The translations under genes and the position numbers were made by a program. The notes below the pieces were generated by a model that saw only the letters and a list, made by a program, of their open reading frames with translations, did no database searches and was not told where the DNA came from. 64,000 bases of DNA from Bacteroides sp. (GTDB lineage Bacteria > Bacteroidota > Bacteroidia > Bacteroidales > Bacteroidaceae), in NCBI GenBank assembly GCA_015060735.1, contig SUXX01000001.1, positions 1-64,000 of the forward strand. Direction: 5' to 3'. The number at the start of each line of letters is the position of its first letter. Within the stretch, counting starts at the first letter, position 1. Below are positions 8,302 through 17,073 of the stretch, piece after piece.

Positions 8302-8928
8302 TTATCCTTTCTTCACATATACCTTTGCACTTCCTCGTCCGATAAAATCAATGCCCGATGTCGGGTCTTGGCGGAACTCTTTCAGTTCCAATGTGGCTAC
8401 GGTGCGTGACAGGCCTGTCAGTTCTACATAATTCATTACTTTCATGGCTCCATGTTCGTTAAGATATTGCAGGGCCAGTTCTAGACGTTCTTCTTTGGAG
8501 TAAGGCGAGCGATGGATGCGTCGGATACCTTCCCGTTCCAGTTTGCAATGTTTGGATGCCTTCTTTATCAATTCTTTGTCTGCCCGATAGTTTACTCCTT
8601 TCATTCGTATGCTTTGAGCATTTCTTTGTGGAGTTTGGGGCTCCAGCGTATCCAATTCCTTGTTCTTCTCCAGACCTATCGTAGCTTTGAAGGTTCCGAT
8701 ACCGTTTAGGGTGACGGAATAGCCTTGCCCCAATAACTTGCTTAAGTGGTCGGCCGTAGCTATCATAACTCGTGTTATATCGGCTTCGTTCATCCCCTTG
8801 AATGATTCGTGTAAGGAGCGTATGAATTCTTCCGTGTCGATATTTCGTTCGGTTTTCAGGCGATAATAGACCTTTTGTTCACCGTTTCGGTGGATGTCCG
8901 GCATTTCTTGCTTGATGTATTTGGACAT
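8302..8928 (-). CDS. HU-like DNA-binding protein with C-terminal extension
   Basis: A 208-residue protein. Residues about 15-115 have the HU/IHF-related plan of Bacteroidetes histone-like proteins ('EEFIRSLHESFKGMNEADITRVMIATADHLSKLLGQGYSVTLNGIGTFKATIGL' pattern, with GxGTF as the usual turn). Residues about 145-205 ('SKEERLELALQYLNEHGAMKVMNYVELTGLSRTVATLELKEF') look like a helix-turn-helix or winged-helix tail, which standard HU lacks. It probably bends or covers DNA and may bind a specific site. Immediately upstream is a four-palindrome array overlapping its promoter, which makes autoregulation a reasonable but unproven guess. Confidence 0.8.
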   Translation of the reverse strand: MSKYIKQEMPDIHRNGEQKVYYRLKTERNIDTEEFIRSLHESFKGMNEADITRVMIATADHLSKLLGQGYSVTLNGIGTFKATIGLEKNKELDTLEPQTPQRNAQSIRMKGVNYRADKELIKKASKHCKLEREGIRRIHRSPYSKEERLELALQYLNEHGAMKVMNYVELTGLSRTVATLELKEFRQDPTSGIDFIGRGSAKVYVKKG

Positions 8929-8971
8929 AAATGTTGTATGTATTTGATTATTAATTGTTTTCTTTCTGATG

Positions 8972-9003
8972 CAAAGTTAATCTTTTCAAGATGAAAAAGC
9001 AAA
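8972..9003 (-). promoter_or_regulatory. Promoter of the HU-like gene
   Basis: Leftward TAACTTTG (8972-8979) and TTTG (9000-9003) are separated by 20 bases, matching the -7/-33 consensus. The start codon follows 43 bases after the -7 box. The -33 box overlaps the first palindrome of the operator array (9002-9018). Confidence 0.7.
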
Positions 9004-9081
9004 TCATAAGTTATGATTCTATAATCATAACTTATGATTTACGAGTTATAACTTATGATTGTATAATCATAACTTGTGATT
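9002..9081. promoter_or_regulatory. Operator array: four 17-base palindromes at 21-base spacing
   Basis: Copies begin at 9002, 9023, 9044 and 9065, exactly 21 bases apart. Copy 1 is AATCATAAGTTATGATT and copy 2 AATCATAACTTATGATT, both palindromes apart from the central base. Copy 3 (9044-9060) has two changes and copy 4 (9065-9081) one change from copy 2. The 4-base linkers differ (CTAT, TACG, GTAT). 21 bases is two helical turns, so all sites face the same side. It is not a CRISPR: linkers are far too short. It most likely binds a dimeric regulator cooperatively and controls the HU-like gene. Confidence 0.8.
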
Positions 9082-9193
9082 AACTTTTTTAACCAGAAGA
9101 AGCTATAAAGTTCTCTTGTTATCAGATGTTTATTAAGTATGATTTCTTGTATATAATAATCGCTTTTTGTATTTTTACGGAAATAAAAAGAGG

Positions 9194-9706
9194 ATGAATG
9201 TAATTAAAACCATAGGATGGACATTGTTGTTTTTGCTAACAGCTTGTGTAACAGATGGAGACGAACCTTTGACAGGACAAGAGCTGGTGGTAGGAGACAG
9301 AATACCTGATTTTGAGGTTGTGATGAATGATGGGCGTCGGGTAAGTGATGAAGATTTGCTTGGGAATGTATCACTCATTGCATTCTTTCATACAGCATGT
9401 AAGGATTGTCAACAGGAGTTACCTATGTTGCAACGATTTTATGAGGCCTATCCTCAGTATCCTTTAATTTGTATCAGCCGGGAAGAAGGAGCCGATTCGG
9501 TTTCAGCCTATTGGACTAAGGAAGGGTTTACGATGCCTTATTCGGCACAAGATGACCGAACGGTCTATCAACTGTTTGCCCGTCAGGTGGTTCCTCGTAT
9601 CTATGTGGTGGATGCAGAGGGAGTGATTCGCTATATTTATACGGACAATCCGTTGGTTTCGTTTGAAGAATTGGAAAAAGTTGTCTTCTCGGCTTCCGGC
9701 ACTTGA
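9194..9706 (+). CDS. Thioredoxin-like (TlpA/AhpC-type) lipoprotein
   Basis: A 170-residue protein from ATG 9194, which is preceded by AAAAAGAGG; the in-frame TTG at 9167 is rejected because it lacks a ribosome site and would spoil the signal peptide. The signal peptide ends in the lipobox LTAC. The mature part has the redoxin pattern 'VGDRIPDFEVVMNDGRRVSDEDLLGN' and the active-site CxxC in 'FFHTACKDCQQELP', then 'VPRIYVVDAEGVIRYIYT' with the cis-proline. It is an envelope thiol-disulfide reductase or peroxiredoxin-like enzyme; the partner is unknown. It lies divergent from the HU-like gene across the operator array. Confidence 0.88.
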   Translation: MNVIKTIGWTLLFLLTACVTDGDEPLTGQELVVGDRIPDFEVVMNDGRRVSDEDLLGNVSLIAFFHTACKDCQQELPMLQRFYEAYPQYPLICISREEGADSVSAYWTKEGFTMPYSAQDDRTVYQLFARQVVPRIYVVDAEGVIRYIYTDNPLVSFEELEKVVFSASGT

Positions 9707-9783
9707 TGATACACGAAACGGCACTTCGATTGCTTGATTATCAGAATGAAGTGCCGATGGTGTAAAAGTGAAAAGGGGTTCTT

Positions 9784-10668
9784 TTATTTCTTCACAAAAT
9801 ACTCATTGAATACAATTCCTGCTACAATGAGTACCAATCCGATATAGGTCGTAATCACAATCGGCTCATGGAGTACCATGGCGATGAAGAACAACGACAA
9901 GAAAGGGGAGAGGTAACACAATTGGTTAATTAAAGCCGGGTTGGAAGTGATACGCATGGCAATGCCGAAGCTGATGAATGGGATGGCCATTTCGAAGCCA
10001 CCGACATACATGCCCGCCAACAAACCGTTAAGGTTGGGAATGGTTAAGCCGAATATCGGTATACAAATGAGCAAATACAGACTACCACAAAGGAAACTGC
10101 CGAATAGTGAAACGATGGCATCGATGGAATCTTTGTTTTTGTTGTTTACCATCCAGTAGCCCGCCCAAAAGAAGGCACTGAAGGCAGCTAATAAAACACC
10201 GGTCAATGGAACATCCATGTCGCTCAACTGTCCGGTTCCTAACGAAATCATTACTACCCCCGACATAGAAATAACCATTCCAAGGTATTTCTTCGACGGA
10301 ATAGGTTGTTTGGCAAAAACAGCCAAAAGAATAAGGAGAACTATCGGCCAAGCATAGTTGACGGGTTGAGCTACTTGGGCCGGAAGCATGTCATAAGCTT
10401 TAAACAGAATCAGATAATAGGCAGCCGGATTCAGAAAGCCTTGGAAAGCCAGTTCTTTCCATTGTTTGTGGGTCAGGCTTTTGACTTGCCCCCATTTTTG
10501 TTGGAAAGTCAGTACCAGAGTGAATATCAGTACGCTGGTAAGGCTGGCTATCAATAACATCTCGAAGTGGGTGAGGTACGTCAATGCTACCTTGAATGCG
10601 GTGGCTACGGTACTCCAACTGAGTACGGCTACAAGTGCCAACAGAATGGCTTGGGTATTTTTATTCAT
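9784..10668 (-). CDS. EamA-family (DMT) transporter
   Basis: A membrane protein of 294 residues from the chosen ATG with ten hydrophobic segments in two repeated halves (EamA repeats, about residues 5-135 and 150-290). Signs: 'NTQAILLALVAVLSWSTVATAFKVAL' opening and 'ALINQLCYLSPFLSLFFIAMVLHEP' in the second repeat. It is a drug/metabolite superfamily permease, probably an exporter of amino acids or metabolites; the substrate is not readable. The upstream ATG at 10698 would add ten hydrophilic residues inside the BlaR1-like gene; ATG 10668 gives an 8-base overlap with that gene and the normal family N-terminus. It forms the last gene of a BlaI-BlaR1-EamA operon. Confidence 0.85.
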   Translation of the reverse strand: MNKNTQAILLALVAVLSWSTVATAFKVALTYLTHFEMLLIASLTSVLIFTLVLTFQQKWGQVKSLTHKQWKELAFQGFLNPAAYYLILFKAYDMLPAQVAQPVNYAWPIVLLILLAVFAKQPIPSKKYLGMVISMSGVVMISLGTGQLSDMDVPLTGVLLAAFSAFFWAGYWMVNNKNKDSIDAIVSLFGSFLCGSLYLLICIPIFGLTIPNLNGLLAGMYVGGFEMAIPFISFGIAMRITSNPALINQLCYLSPFLSLFFIAMVLHEPIVITTYIGLVLIVAGIVFNEYFVKK

Positions 10669-11785
10669 TTTTAGGTTGTAATTGGATGTTGAGTTCAATG
10701 GTTCCGTTTTTAGTCGGGTATGAGTGCAAAGGAATGGCTATTGACCCATATCCAAACATGGAGACGCTAAGTGTGTCTGTTGGAGCAGCACCATGGACGA
10801 CATAATTTCCGTCAAAATCAGTGATAGTTCCCGTCAGTTTGTTTTTAATGACTACACTAGCTCCTAAAATTGCTGTTCCTTGGGCATCGATGATTTTTCC
10901 TGTTAGTTGCAAACCGGAGTTTGATGCAGTGGGCTGGGCCACGACAATTGGCTTGGCAAACAACCATCCGTAGGCCAAAAGCATTAAGACTAGAATTATG
11001 CCACTTTTTTTCACAGGTATACAAACTCTATCTTTCTCCAGCATGGCGAGGCGAGTGAGTTTGGCGGAGTATGCAAACGGATGAATAAAGTTGGATTGTC
11101 TTCCGCGTAGCCAACATTCGGTCAGCACTTGACGGTAATGAGCCTTTCCTATGGCTTGACTGGCAGCTTCATCGGCCAAATATTCATGATTCTCCATTAG
11201 GTAATGCTTGTATAGCCAGGCAAATGGATTGAACCACTGGAGAATACAGAAAATCTCGCAAAGCCAGAGGTCCAGATAATGACATTGGGTAACGTGTGTT
11301 TGTTCGTGGCAAAGGATAGCTTCCCGATTACGTTTATCCATACCTTCGGGAAGAAGGATATAGCGGGCAAACGAGAATGGGGAAGTGACGGATGTTTCTA
11401 CAAGAATATATTCGGGAAGGACGATTTGGCGTCCCCGACGAATCGTTCGAAAAATTCGTCCAATTTCCATGATTCGAAGAATCAACAAGAACAAAATGCC
11501 CAAACCATAAAAGATAGCCATCCATGGGAGGCTATTCTGTTGGGGATGAGACAAAGCCACCGTACCATTCTCTGGTAAGAGAATCGTTGTAACGGGGGAA
11601 GTAAAGAATAATGTTTTCTCCGTTTCATATTCCAGAGGTATCCATGGTAAGATAAAGCATAGGTACATGCCTGATAACAGAAACCACCGGTTAAGATGAA
11701 ACGAAGTTCTATGCCTGTAAGTCCAACGATATACGACCAGCAAAGCCGTAGTCAATACACAGAACTTGGCTAATAATAATTCCAT
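10661..11785 (-). CDS. BlaR1-like M56 peptidase with carboxypeptidase-regulatory-like domain
   Basis: A 374-residue membrane protein. Residues about 1-115 hold three or four membrane segments; the zinc peptidase motif is HEQTH in 'AILCHEQTHVTQCHY', followed by 'ENHEYLADE', as in M56/BlaR1 proteins. After a further membrane segment (about 275-290) comes a CarboxypepD_reg-like beta domain ('LTGKIIDAQGTAILGASVVIKNK... TDFDGNYVVHG'). The penicillin-binding sensor domain of true BlaR1 is absent. It probably senses an envelope signal and cleaves the BlaI-like repressor, whose gene ends where this one starts (shared ATG/TAA junction at 11785). No beta-lactamase gene is nearby. Confidence 0.85.
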   Translation of the reverse strand: MELLLAKFCVLTTALLVVYRWTYRHRTSFHLNRWFLLSGMYLCFILPWIPLEYETEKTLFFTSPVTTILLPENGTVALSHPQQNSLPWMAIFYGLGILFLLILRIMEIGRIFRTIRRGRQIVLPEYILVETSVTSPFSFARYILLPEGMDKRNREAILCHEQTHVTQCHYLDLWLCEIFCILQWFNPFAWLYKHYLMENHEYLADEAASQAIGKAHYRQVLTECWLRGRQSNFIHPFAYSAKLTRLAMLEKDRVCIPVKKSGIILVLMLLAYGWLFAKPIVVAQPTASNSGLQLTGKIIDAQGTAILGASVVIKNKLTGTITDFDGNYVVHGAAPTDTLSVSMFGYGSIAIPLHSYPTKNGTIELNIQLQPKNE

Positions 11786-12174
11786 TATTCGTGATTGCTT
11801 GTTGTCTCTTTCAACTCTTTCTTGGCTTCATCCAACAAAACGTCCAACTCTTCGAGTGTCAAGTTGTTTTCTTTGGCAAAGAACGAAGCGAGTGATGCAA
11901 ACGAATTGTTAAAGTAGCGTTGTACAAGGCGTGACAATTGCTGGCGTGAATAGGCCTCTTTCGTCAGAATAGGGTAGTAAATAAAACTACGCTTGTTGCT
12001 ATATTTGTGTCCGACCGCCTTCTTGCTTTCCAAAATGCGGATAACGGTTGAAACAGTTGTACGTGAGGGTTTCTTTTCCTTATCGATGATAGCGATAACA
12101 TCTTGTACGGTACCTTCGCCTAATTGCCACAAAAGGTATAGGATTTGTTCTTCTGCTTTGGTTAATTCAATCAT
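11785..12174 (-). CDS. BlaI/MecI-type transcriptional repressor
   Basis: A 129-residue winged-helix repressor: 'LTKAEEQILYLLWQLGEGTVQDVIAIIDKEKKPSRTTVSTVIRILESKKAVGHKYSNKRSFIYYPILTKEAY' is the full family pattern, with the recognition helix around 'SRTTVSTVIRILE'. The C-terminal half is the dimerisation helix and carries the region cut by BlaR1-type peptidases. It is first in an operon with the M56 protein and an EamA transporter and probably controls that operon. No clear TACA/TGTA dyad was picked out upstream. Confidence 0.92.
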   Translation of the reverse strand: MIELTKAEEQILYLLWQLGEGTVQDVIAIIDKEKKPSRTTVSTVIRILESKKAVGHKYSNKRSFIYYPILTKEAYSRQQLSRLVQRYFNNSFASLASFFAKENNLTLEELDVLLDEAKKELKETTSNHE

Positions 12175-12273
12175 AGCTTCTTTATTTTTATATGTGATAA
12201 AGATAAGGCTATTATTCTAGTCGGGATGCGAAAGGATGCTAAATATAGCATTTTTTAACAAAAGGGCTGGCTT

Positions 12274-13728
12274 TTACCGTTGTTTCCAGAAAGCCGGGCT
12301 GAATAAAAGTAAAACGGTGAACAATTCCAGTCGTCCGATAAGCATGTAGACGATACTGAACCATTTGGCAACATCCGGCAAAGCATTCCAAGAAAAAGCA
12401 GGGCCACACTTTCCGATACCCGGTCCCACATTGGCCAGACTTGAAATGATAACACTATAAGCATCGTCAAAGTCCAAGCCGATAACCATCATGGAAAACC
12501 ATCCGAAGAACACCAATAGTGCAAATACCACGAAGAAAGCAAGAACTGTACTTTTGGTTGTAGGGGATACGCTGACTCCATTAACTCGCACCGGAAGTAT
12601 AGCGTTGGGATGGACGATTTGTTTGAACTCATTCTTGGCAATGCGGGCCATGATGACGGCACGGATGCATTTGATGCCACCCGAGGTAGATCCGGCACAA
12701 GCCCCACAATAGGTGATGACGGTGGTCAGCATCCATAAAGCAGGTGCCCATTGCATGTAGTCAGCAGTAATGAATCCACAGGTTGTTTGGATGGAAACGA
12801 CTAGAAACGATGAACGTCGGAAAGCTTCTTCCAAGCCCATAGGTGAGGTAAGCAACAATCCGATTGTGATGATAATAGTAAACAAAGCCACCGTTTTGAT
12901 ATACCAGATGATTTCGGTGTCTTTAAATATCCGCTTGAAGCTACCTTTTAGAAACAAAAGATATAATAAGGAGAAGTTGATACCCGAAAGGAACATGAAG
13001 GTCGTAATGATATATTCGATGTAAGGTGAATTGAAAGCAGCAATGCTGGCCTGTTTGGTTGAAAAGCCTCCAGTAGCAGTGGTAGTCATAGCATGGCAAA
13101 TGCTGTCGAATAAAGGCATATCGCCAGCTAGCAATAAGATTGTTTCAGCCAATGTCAACCCCAAATAGATGGTCCAAATCCATTTGGCTGTGACATCAAT
13201 TCGTGGAGTTATTTTGTCGAACTTGGGTCCAGTTGCTTCCGCGGCAAACAGCTGTATGCCACCAACACCAAAAATAGGAAGGACGGCGATTGTAAAGATG
13301 ACTATCCCCATTCCACCAATCCATTGGGTCATGCTACGCCAAAAAAGCAGTCCATGAGGAAGCTCTTCGATGTTATCCAAGATACTAGCTCCGGTAGTAG
13401 AGAAACCGGACATGGTCTCGAAATACGCATTAGTGATGTTAGGGATGTAGCCACTTATATAATAAGGTAACATGCCGAAAAGAGAAAAGATAATCCAAGC
13501 AAAGGTTACTACGATGTAACCGTCTCGCCGGCTTAACTTTCTTTCCGCTGCTTTCCCTGCATGAGTTAGCGGTATACCGACAAGTGCAGTGATGGAAGTG
13601 GAAATGATAAAGGCTGAAAAATCGGGTTCCTGATAATAGAAGGACATTAGGGTACATAGGGTTAGAAATCCTGCTTCGATGAAAAGCAGGAGCCCCATGA
13701 TTTTAGCTATCATCTTCCAATTAATCAT
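12274..13728 (-). CDS. trkH: TrkH potassium uptake channel (paired with TrkA)
   Basis: A 484-residue K+ channel subunit with four pore-loop motifs (SGFSTTGAS, TTATGGFST, QTTCGFIT, SLANVGPG) and about ten membrane segments. It overlaps the trkA stop/start at 13728, so the pair is translationally coupled; together they form the regulated K+ uptake system in the inner membrane. The third filter motif reads TTCGF where the paralogue at 3953-5413 has TTTGF, a small but visible difference in a pore loop. Genes run dxs, trkA, trkH leftward. Confidence 0.95.
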   Translation of the reverse strand: MINWKMIAKIMGLLLFIEAGFLTLCTLMSFYYQEPDFSAFIISTSITALVGIPLTHAGKAAERKLSRRDGYIVVTFAWIIFSLFGMLPYYISGYIPNITNAYFETMSGFSTTGASILDNIEELPHGLLFWRSMTQWIGGMGIVIFTIAVLPIFGVGGIQLFAAEATGPKFDKITPRIDVTAKWIWTIYLGLTLAETILLLAGDMPLFDSICHAMTTTATGGFSTKQASIAAFNSPYIEYIITTFMFLSGINFSLLYLLFLKGSFKRIFKDTEIIWYIKTVALFTIIITIGLLLTSPMGLEEAFRRSSFLVVSIQTTCGFITADYMQWAPALWMLTTVITYCGACAGSTSGGIKCIRAVIMARIAKNEFKQIVHPNAILPVRVNGVSVSPTTKSTVLAFFVVFALLVFFGWFSMMVIGLDFDDAYSVIISSLANVGPGIGKCGPAFSWNALPDVAKWFSIVYMLIGRLELFTVLLLFSPAFWKQR

Positions 13729-15068
13729 CAGTTGAAGAATTTTTCGGCTTTCTTAATCATCATTTCCAAACAGAAAACAACGACGTGGTCTCCCGGTTGA
13801 ATCATGGTGTTACCGGTTACGAGCATACCTTCTCCGTTGCGGATAAGTCCACCGATGGTGATGCCTTTAGGTAATCCCATGTCTTTGATAGGCTTTTGAG
13901 TAATACGAGAGCCTTCCTTTACTTTAAATTCAGCTACATCGGCACTGGCAAAGGTCAAACATTTTACGTTAGTTACATCAGCGTCCAACATCATTTGATA
14001 GATGTGACTTGCAGCTATTTTCTTCTTGTTGATGACGGTTCCAATGTCCAGACTTTCAGCCATGTTGATGTAGTCAATGTTTTCCACTTCAGCAATTGTC
14101 TTGGCTACTCCCATTCGTTTAGCAGCCAAACAAGCCAATATGTTGGTCTCGGAATTTCCGGTCAATGCAATAAAAGCTTCCGTATTTTTCAATCCTTCAT
14201 CCAGTAATAAATCCATGTCACGGCCGTCGCCATGGATTATCATGACCTTGTCGTCAACCAAATCAGCCAAACGATTGCAACGCTCCAAGTCGTTTTCTAT
14301 AATCTTAATCTGTATGTTGTCCGGAATATATTGCGAGGTTCGTACGGCAATACGGCTTCCTCCCATAATCATGACACTACGCACATCCGGGTAGTTTTCT
14401 TTTCCTGAAATTTTGCGGATGTAGGGGATGTATTTTTTTGTTGTTGTAAAGTAGACAATGTCATTCAGCTTGATAAGGTCATCTCCTCGAGGGATAATGG
14501 TTTCATTTCCTCGTTTGATTGCTACGATATGGAATGGGATGTTTCTGCCCCCAAGCTCTTGCAGAGGTACATTCAGAATCTCAGCGGTTTCACGCATTTT
14601 GGTTCCAATCAACACCAAGGCTCCTCCGTAGAATTCCCACCATTGGCGTACCCAACTCATTCGGATGGCATCAACTATATCTTTGCCAGCCAGCATTTCA
14701 GGATAAATTAGTGAATGAACCCCTAATTGGGCAAAGAACTCCTTATGTTTTGGTAATAAGTATTCATAATTGTCAATGCGGGCGACTGTTTTCTTGGCTC
14801 CTAAGTTGTTGGCCAGCATACAAGCTGTCATGTTTCGGCTTTCTTCTGGCATAACAGCGATGAACAGGTCTGCATCGTCTACGCCTGCACTTTTCAACGC
14901 CTGTATGGAAGTAGGAGAAGCACAAACAGTCATCAGGTCAAAGTTAGAGTCCATTTTGGATAACCTGGACTGGTTTTCATCCATAAGGATAATGTCCTGC
15001 TTTTCATTGGAAAGTAGTTCTGCCAAATGAGTGCCAACGGCACCGGCTCCTCCGATGATTATCTTCAT
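13728..15068 (-). CDS. trkA: TrkA: NAD-binding regulator of potassium uptake
   Basis: A 446-residue cytoplasmic protein made of two RCK units. Each has a Rossmann NAD-binding part (GGAGAVGTHLAELL at residue 6; GGSRIAVRTSQYI at about 233) followed by a TrkA-C part ('VPLQELGGRNIPFHIVAIKRGNETIIPRGDD'; 'ITQKPIKDMGLPKGITIGGLIRNGE'). It gates the TrkH channel encoded directly downstream with coupled translation. It follows dxs by 12 bases. Confidence 0.95.
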   Translation of the reverse strand: MKIIIGGAGAVGTHLAELLSNEKQDIILMDENQSRLSKMDSNFDLMTVCASPTSIQALKSAGVDDADLFIAVMPEESRNMTACMLANNLGAKKTVARIDNYEYLLPKHKEFFAQLGVHSLIYPEMLAGKDIVDAIRMSWVRQWWEFYGGALVLIGTKMRETAEILNVPLQELGGRNIPFHIVAIKRGNETIIPRGDDLIKLNDIVYFTTTKKYIPYIRKISGKENYPDVRSVMIMGGSRIAVRTSQYIPDNIQIKIIENDLERCNRLADLVDDKVMIIHGDGRDMDLLLDEGLKNTEAFIALTGNSETNILACLAAKRMGVAKTIAEVENIDYINMAESLDIGTVINKKKIAASHIYQMMLDADVTNVKCLTFASADVAEFKVKEGSRITQKPIKDMGLPKGITIGGLIRNGEGMLVTGNTMIQPGDHVVVFCLEMMIKKAEKFFN

Positions 15069-15080
15069 AATTGTAGGTCT

Positions 15081-16979
15081 TTAGAATGATAATAACACAT
15101 TTTCTATGCTTGTAGCATCCATGCCACAGAGTTTATGCAACTCCTTGATACTGCCGTGTTGAACAAATTGGTCGGGTAGCCCAATACGGCGGATGGTTGG
15201 GGAATATTTATGGTCGGACATGAATTCTAAAATTGCACTTCCCATACCACCTTTCAAGACACCGTCTTCGATGGTGACTATCTTAGCGAAGTTCTTTCCG
15301 ATTTCATGAAGCATTTCTTCGTCCAGTGGCTTTAAAAAACGTAGGTCGTAATGAGCGATGCTCAATTTGCTTTTCGCTTCAACCGAAGCGATGGCTTGAG
15401 ATACTGCATGTCCGATGGGACCTAACGAGAGAACTGCTATGTCTTTTCCCTCTTTTAATTTTCGTCCTTTCCCTACCGTTATTTCTTCCAATGGGCATTC
15501 CCAGTTGGTTAAGACTCCTCGGCCTCTGGGATATCGAATGGCAAAGATACCTTTGTTCGGTAATTGAGCCGTATACATCAACCGTCTCAACTCATGCTCA
15601 TCGTAAGGAGAAGCGATTGTAAGGTTGGGGATGGAACGTAAAAAGGCTAAATCGAATGCACCATGGTGAGTTGGTCCGTCCTCACCCACCAAACCGGCAC
15701 GATCTAAACAGAGTACAACATTTAGGTTTTGTATGGCTGCATCGTGGATGATGTTATCATATGCCCGTTGCATGAACGATGAATAAATGTTGCAGAAGGG
15801 GATAAGTCCATCTTTAGCCATACCGGCAGAGAAAGTTACGGCATGACCCTCGGCTATGCCTACATCGAATCCTCTTTCGGGCATTTCCTTCATCAGAATA
15901 TTCATGGAACATCCAGAGGGCATGGCCGGAGTGACACCGACTATCTTGTCGTTTTGTTTGGCCAGTTCCAAAAGAGTATGTCCAAACACTTCTTGGAATA
16001 AAGGTGGCATTCCTTCTGTGTCTGAGACAATCCGTTCGCCGGTTTCTTTGTCGAACATCCCAGGAGCATGCCAGATGGTTGCTGCTTTCTCGGCCGGTTC
16101 GAAACCTTTGCCCTTGGTGGTATGCAAATGTAACAACTTAGGGCCTTGCATGTCCTTGATGTCTTTCAGTACTTTGGTTAAGCCCTGAATGTCGTGACCA
16201 TCTACCGGACCAAAATAACGGATGTTCATACCCTCAAATACATTCTGTTGCTGAGTAAGCATGGACTTCAGACTATTGTTGAAACGGATTATACTTTTTC
16301 GTCTTTGGTCGTTCAGTATTCCCCATTTGTGGAATAACCGCGAGATTTTATAACGGAAACGATTATATCCTTCGGAGGTTTGCAAATTCAACAAGTATTG
16401 TTTCATGCCACCTACACTTCGGTCGATAGCCATGTTGTTGTCGTTGAGGATAATCAATAAATTGTTGTCTGTAGACGAAACATTGTTCAGACCTTCAAAC
16501 GCCAAGCCACCGCTCATAGACCCATCACCGATGACGGCAACGACATGACGGTTGTTTTCTCCGTGATGCTTAGCTGCTACGGCCATGCCTAATGCGGCCG
16601 AGATGGAGTTAGAAGCATGTCCGCAAGTGAAAGTGTCGTATTCACTTTCTTGGGGAGATGGGAAGGGACGGATACCATTCAGTTTTCGGTTGGTGTGAAA
16701 CGCATCCCGACGTCCGGTTAATATTTTGTGGCCATACGCCTGATGTCCAACATCCCATACAATTCGGTCGTAAGGGGTGTTGAATATATAGTGCAAAGCT
16801 ACGGTCAGTTCGATAACGCCTAGGCTGGAACCAAAGTGACCGGGATTACATGATAGTTCATCTATAATCTTTTGCCTTAGCTCTTTGCATACTTCCGGGA
16901 GTTGTTCGGCTTTTAGCTTTCGCAAGTCGTCCGGGGTATCTATACTTTCCAGCAATTTGTATGAAATATCTTGTGCCAT
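15081..16979 (-). CDS. dxs: 1-deoxy-D-xylulose-5-phosphate synthase
   Basis: A 632-residue thiamine-diphosphate enzyme that joins pyruvate and glyceraldehyde 3-phosphate, the entry step of the MEP isoprenoid pathway. Signs: '[47 protein letters not shown]', the ThDP motif '[30 protein letters not shown]', '[16 protein letters not shown]' and the transketolase C-domain. ATG at 16979 ([10 protein letters not shown]) is preferred over the upstream in-frame codon at 17009, which would overlap the -7 region. Downstream trkA and trkH run the same way with short gaps and may share the transcript. Confidence 0.96.
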   Translation of the reverse strand: MAQDISYKLLESIDTPDDLRKLKAEQLPEVCKELRQKIIDELSCNPGHFGSSLGVIELTVALHYIFNTPYDRIVWDVGHQAYGHKILTGRRDAFHTNRKLNGIRPFPSPQESEYDTFTCGHASNSISAALGMAVAAKHHGENNRHVVAVIGDGSMSGGLAFEGLNNVSSTDNNLLIILNDNNMAIDRSVGGMKQYLLNLQTSEGYNRFRYKISRLFHKWGILNDQRRKSIIRFNNSLKSMLTQQQNVFEGMNIRYFGPVDGHDIQGLTKVLKDIKDMQGPKLLHLHTTKGKGFEPAEKAATIWHAPGMFDKETGERIVSDTEGMPPLFQEVFGHTLLELAKQNDKIVGVTPAMPSGCSMNILMKEMPERGFDVGIAEGHAVTFSAGMAKDGLIPFCNIYSSFMQRAYDNIIHDAAIQNLNVVLCLDRAGLVGEDGPTHHGAFDLAFLRSIPNLTIASPYDEHELRRLMYTAQLPNKGIFAIRYPRGRGVLTNWECPLEEITVGKGRKLKEGKDIAVLSLGPIGHAVSQAIASVEAKSKLSIAHYDLRFLKPLDEEMLHEIGKNFAKIVTIEDGVLKGGMGSAILEFMSDHKYSPTIRRIGLPDQFVQHGSIKELHKLCGMDATSIENVLLSF

Positions 16980-17006
16980 TTTCTCTTTATCATGATAAAT
17001 GTTACG

Positions 17007-17014
17007 CAAAAATA
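17007..17014 (-). promoter_or_regulatory. -7 box for dxs
   Basis: Leftward TATTTTTG matches TAnnTTTG, about 27 bases before the chosen dxs ATG. A -33 box is not clear. Confidence 0.5.
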
Positions 17015-17036
17015 GTACATTTATATGTATTATGCT

Positions 17037-17044
17037 TATTTTTG
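17037..17044 (+). promoter_or_regulatory. -7 box for the GSCFA-MurF/Alr operon
   Basis: Rightward TATTTTTG lies 29 bases before the ATG at 17074. It is back to back with the dxs box, so the 94-base gap is a divergent promoter region. Confidence 0.5.
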
Positions 17045-17073
17045 TGTGTAAAATTTAGATTATACTTAATGAA

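Noticed and set aside
9002..9081. CRISPR-like array
   Set aside because: Units are 17-base palindromes with 4-base linkers; no 25-40 base spacers and no cas genes.
10661..12174. Beta-lactam resistance locus
   Set aside because: BlaI and BlaR1-like genes are present but there is no beta-lactamase and the sensor lacks the penicillin-binding domain.
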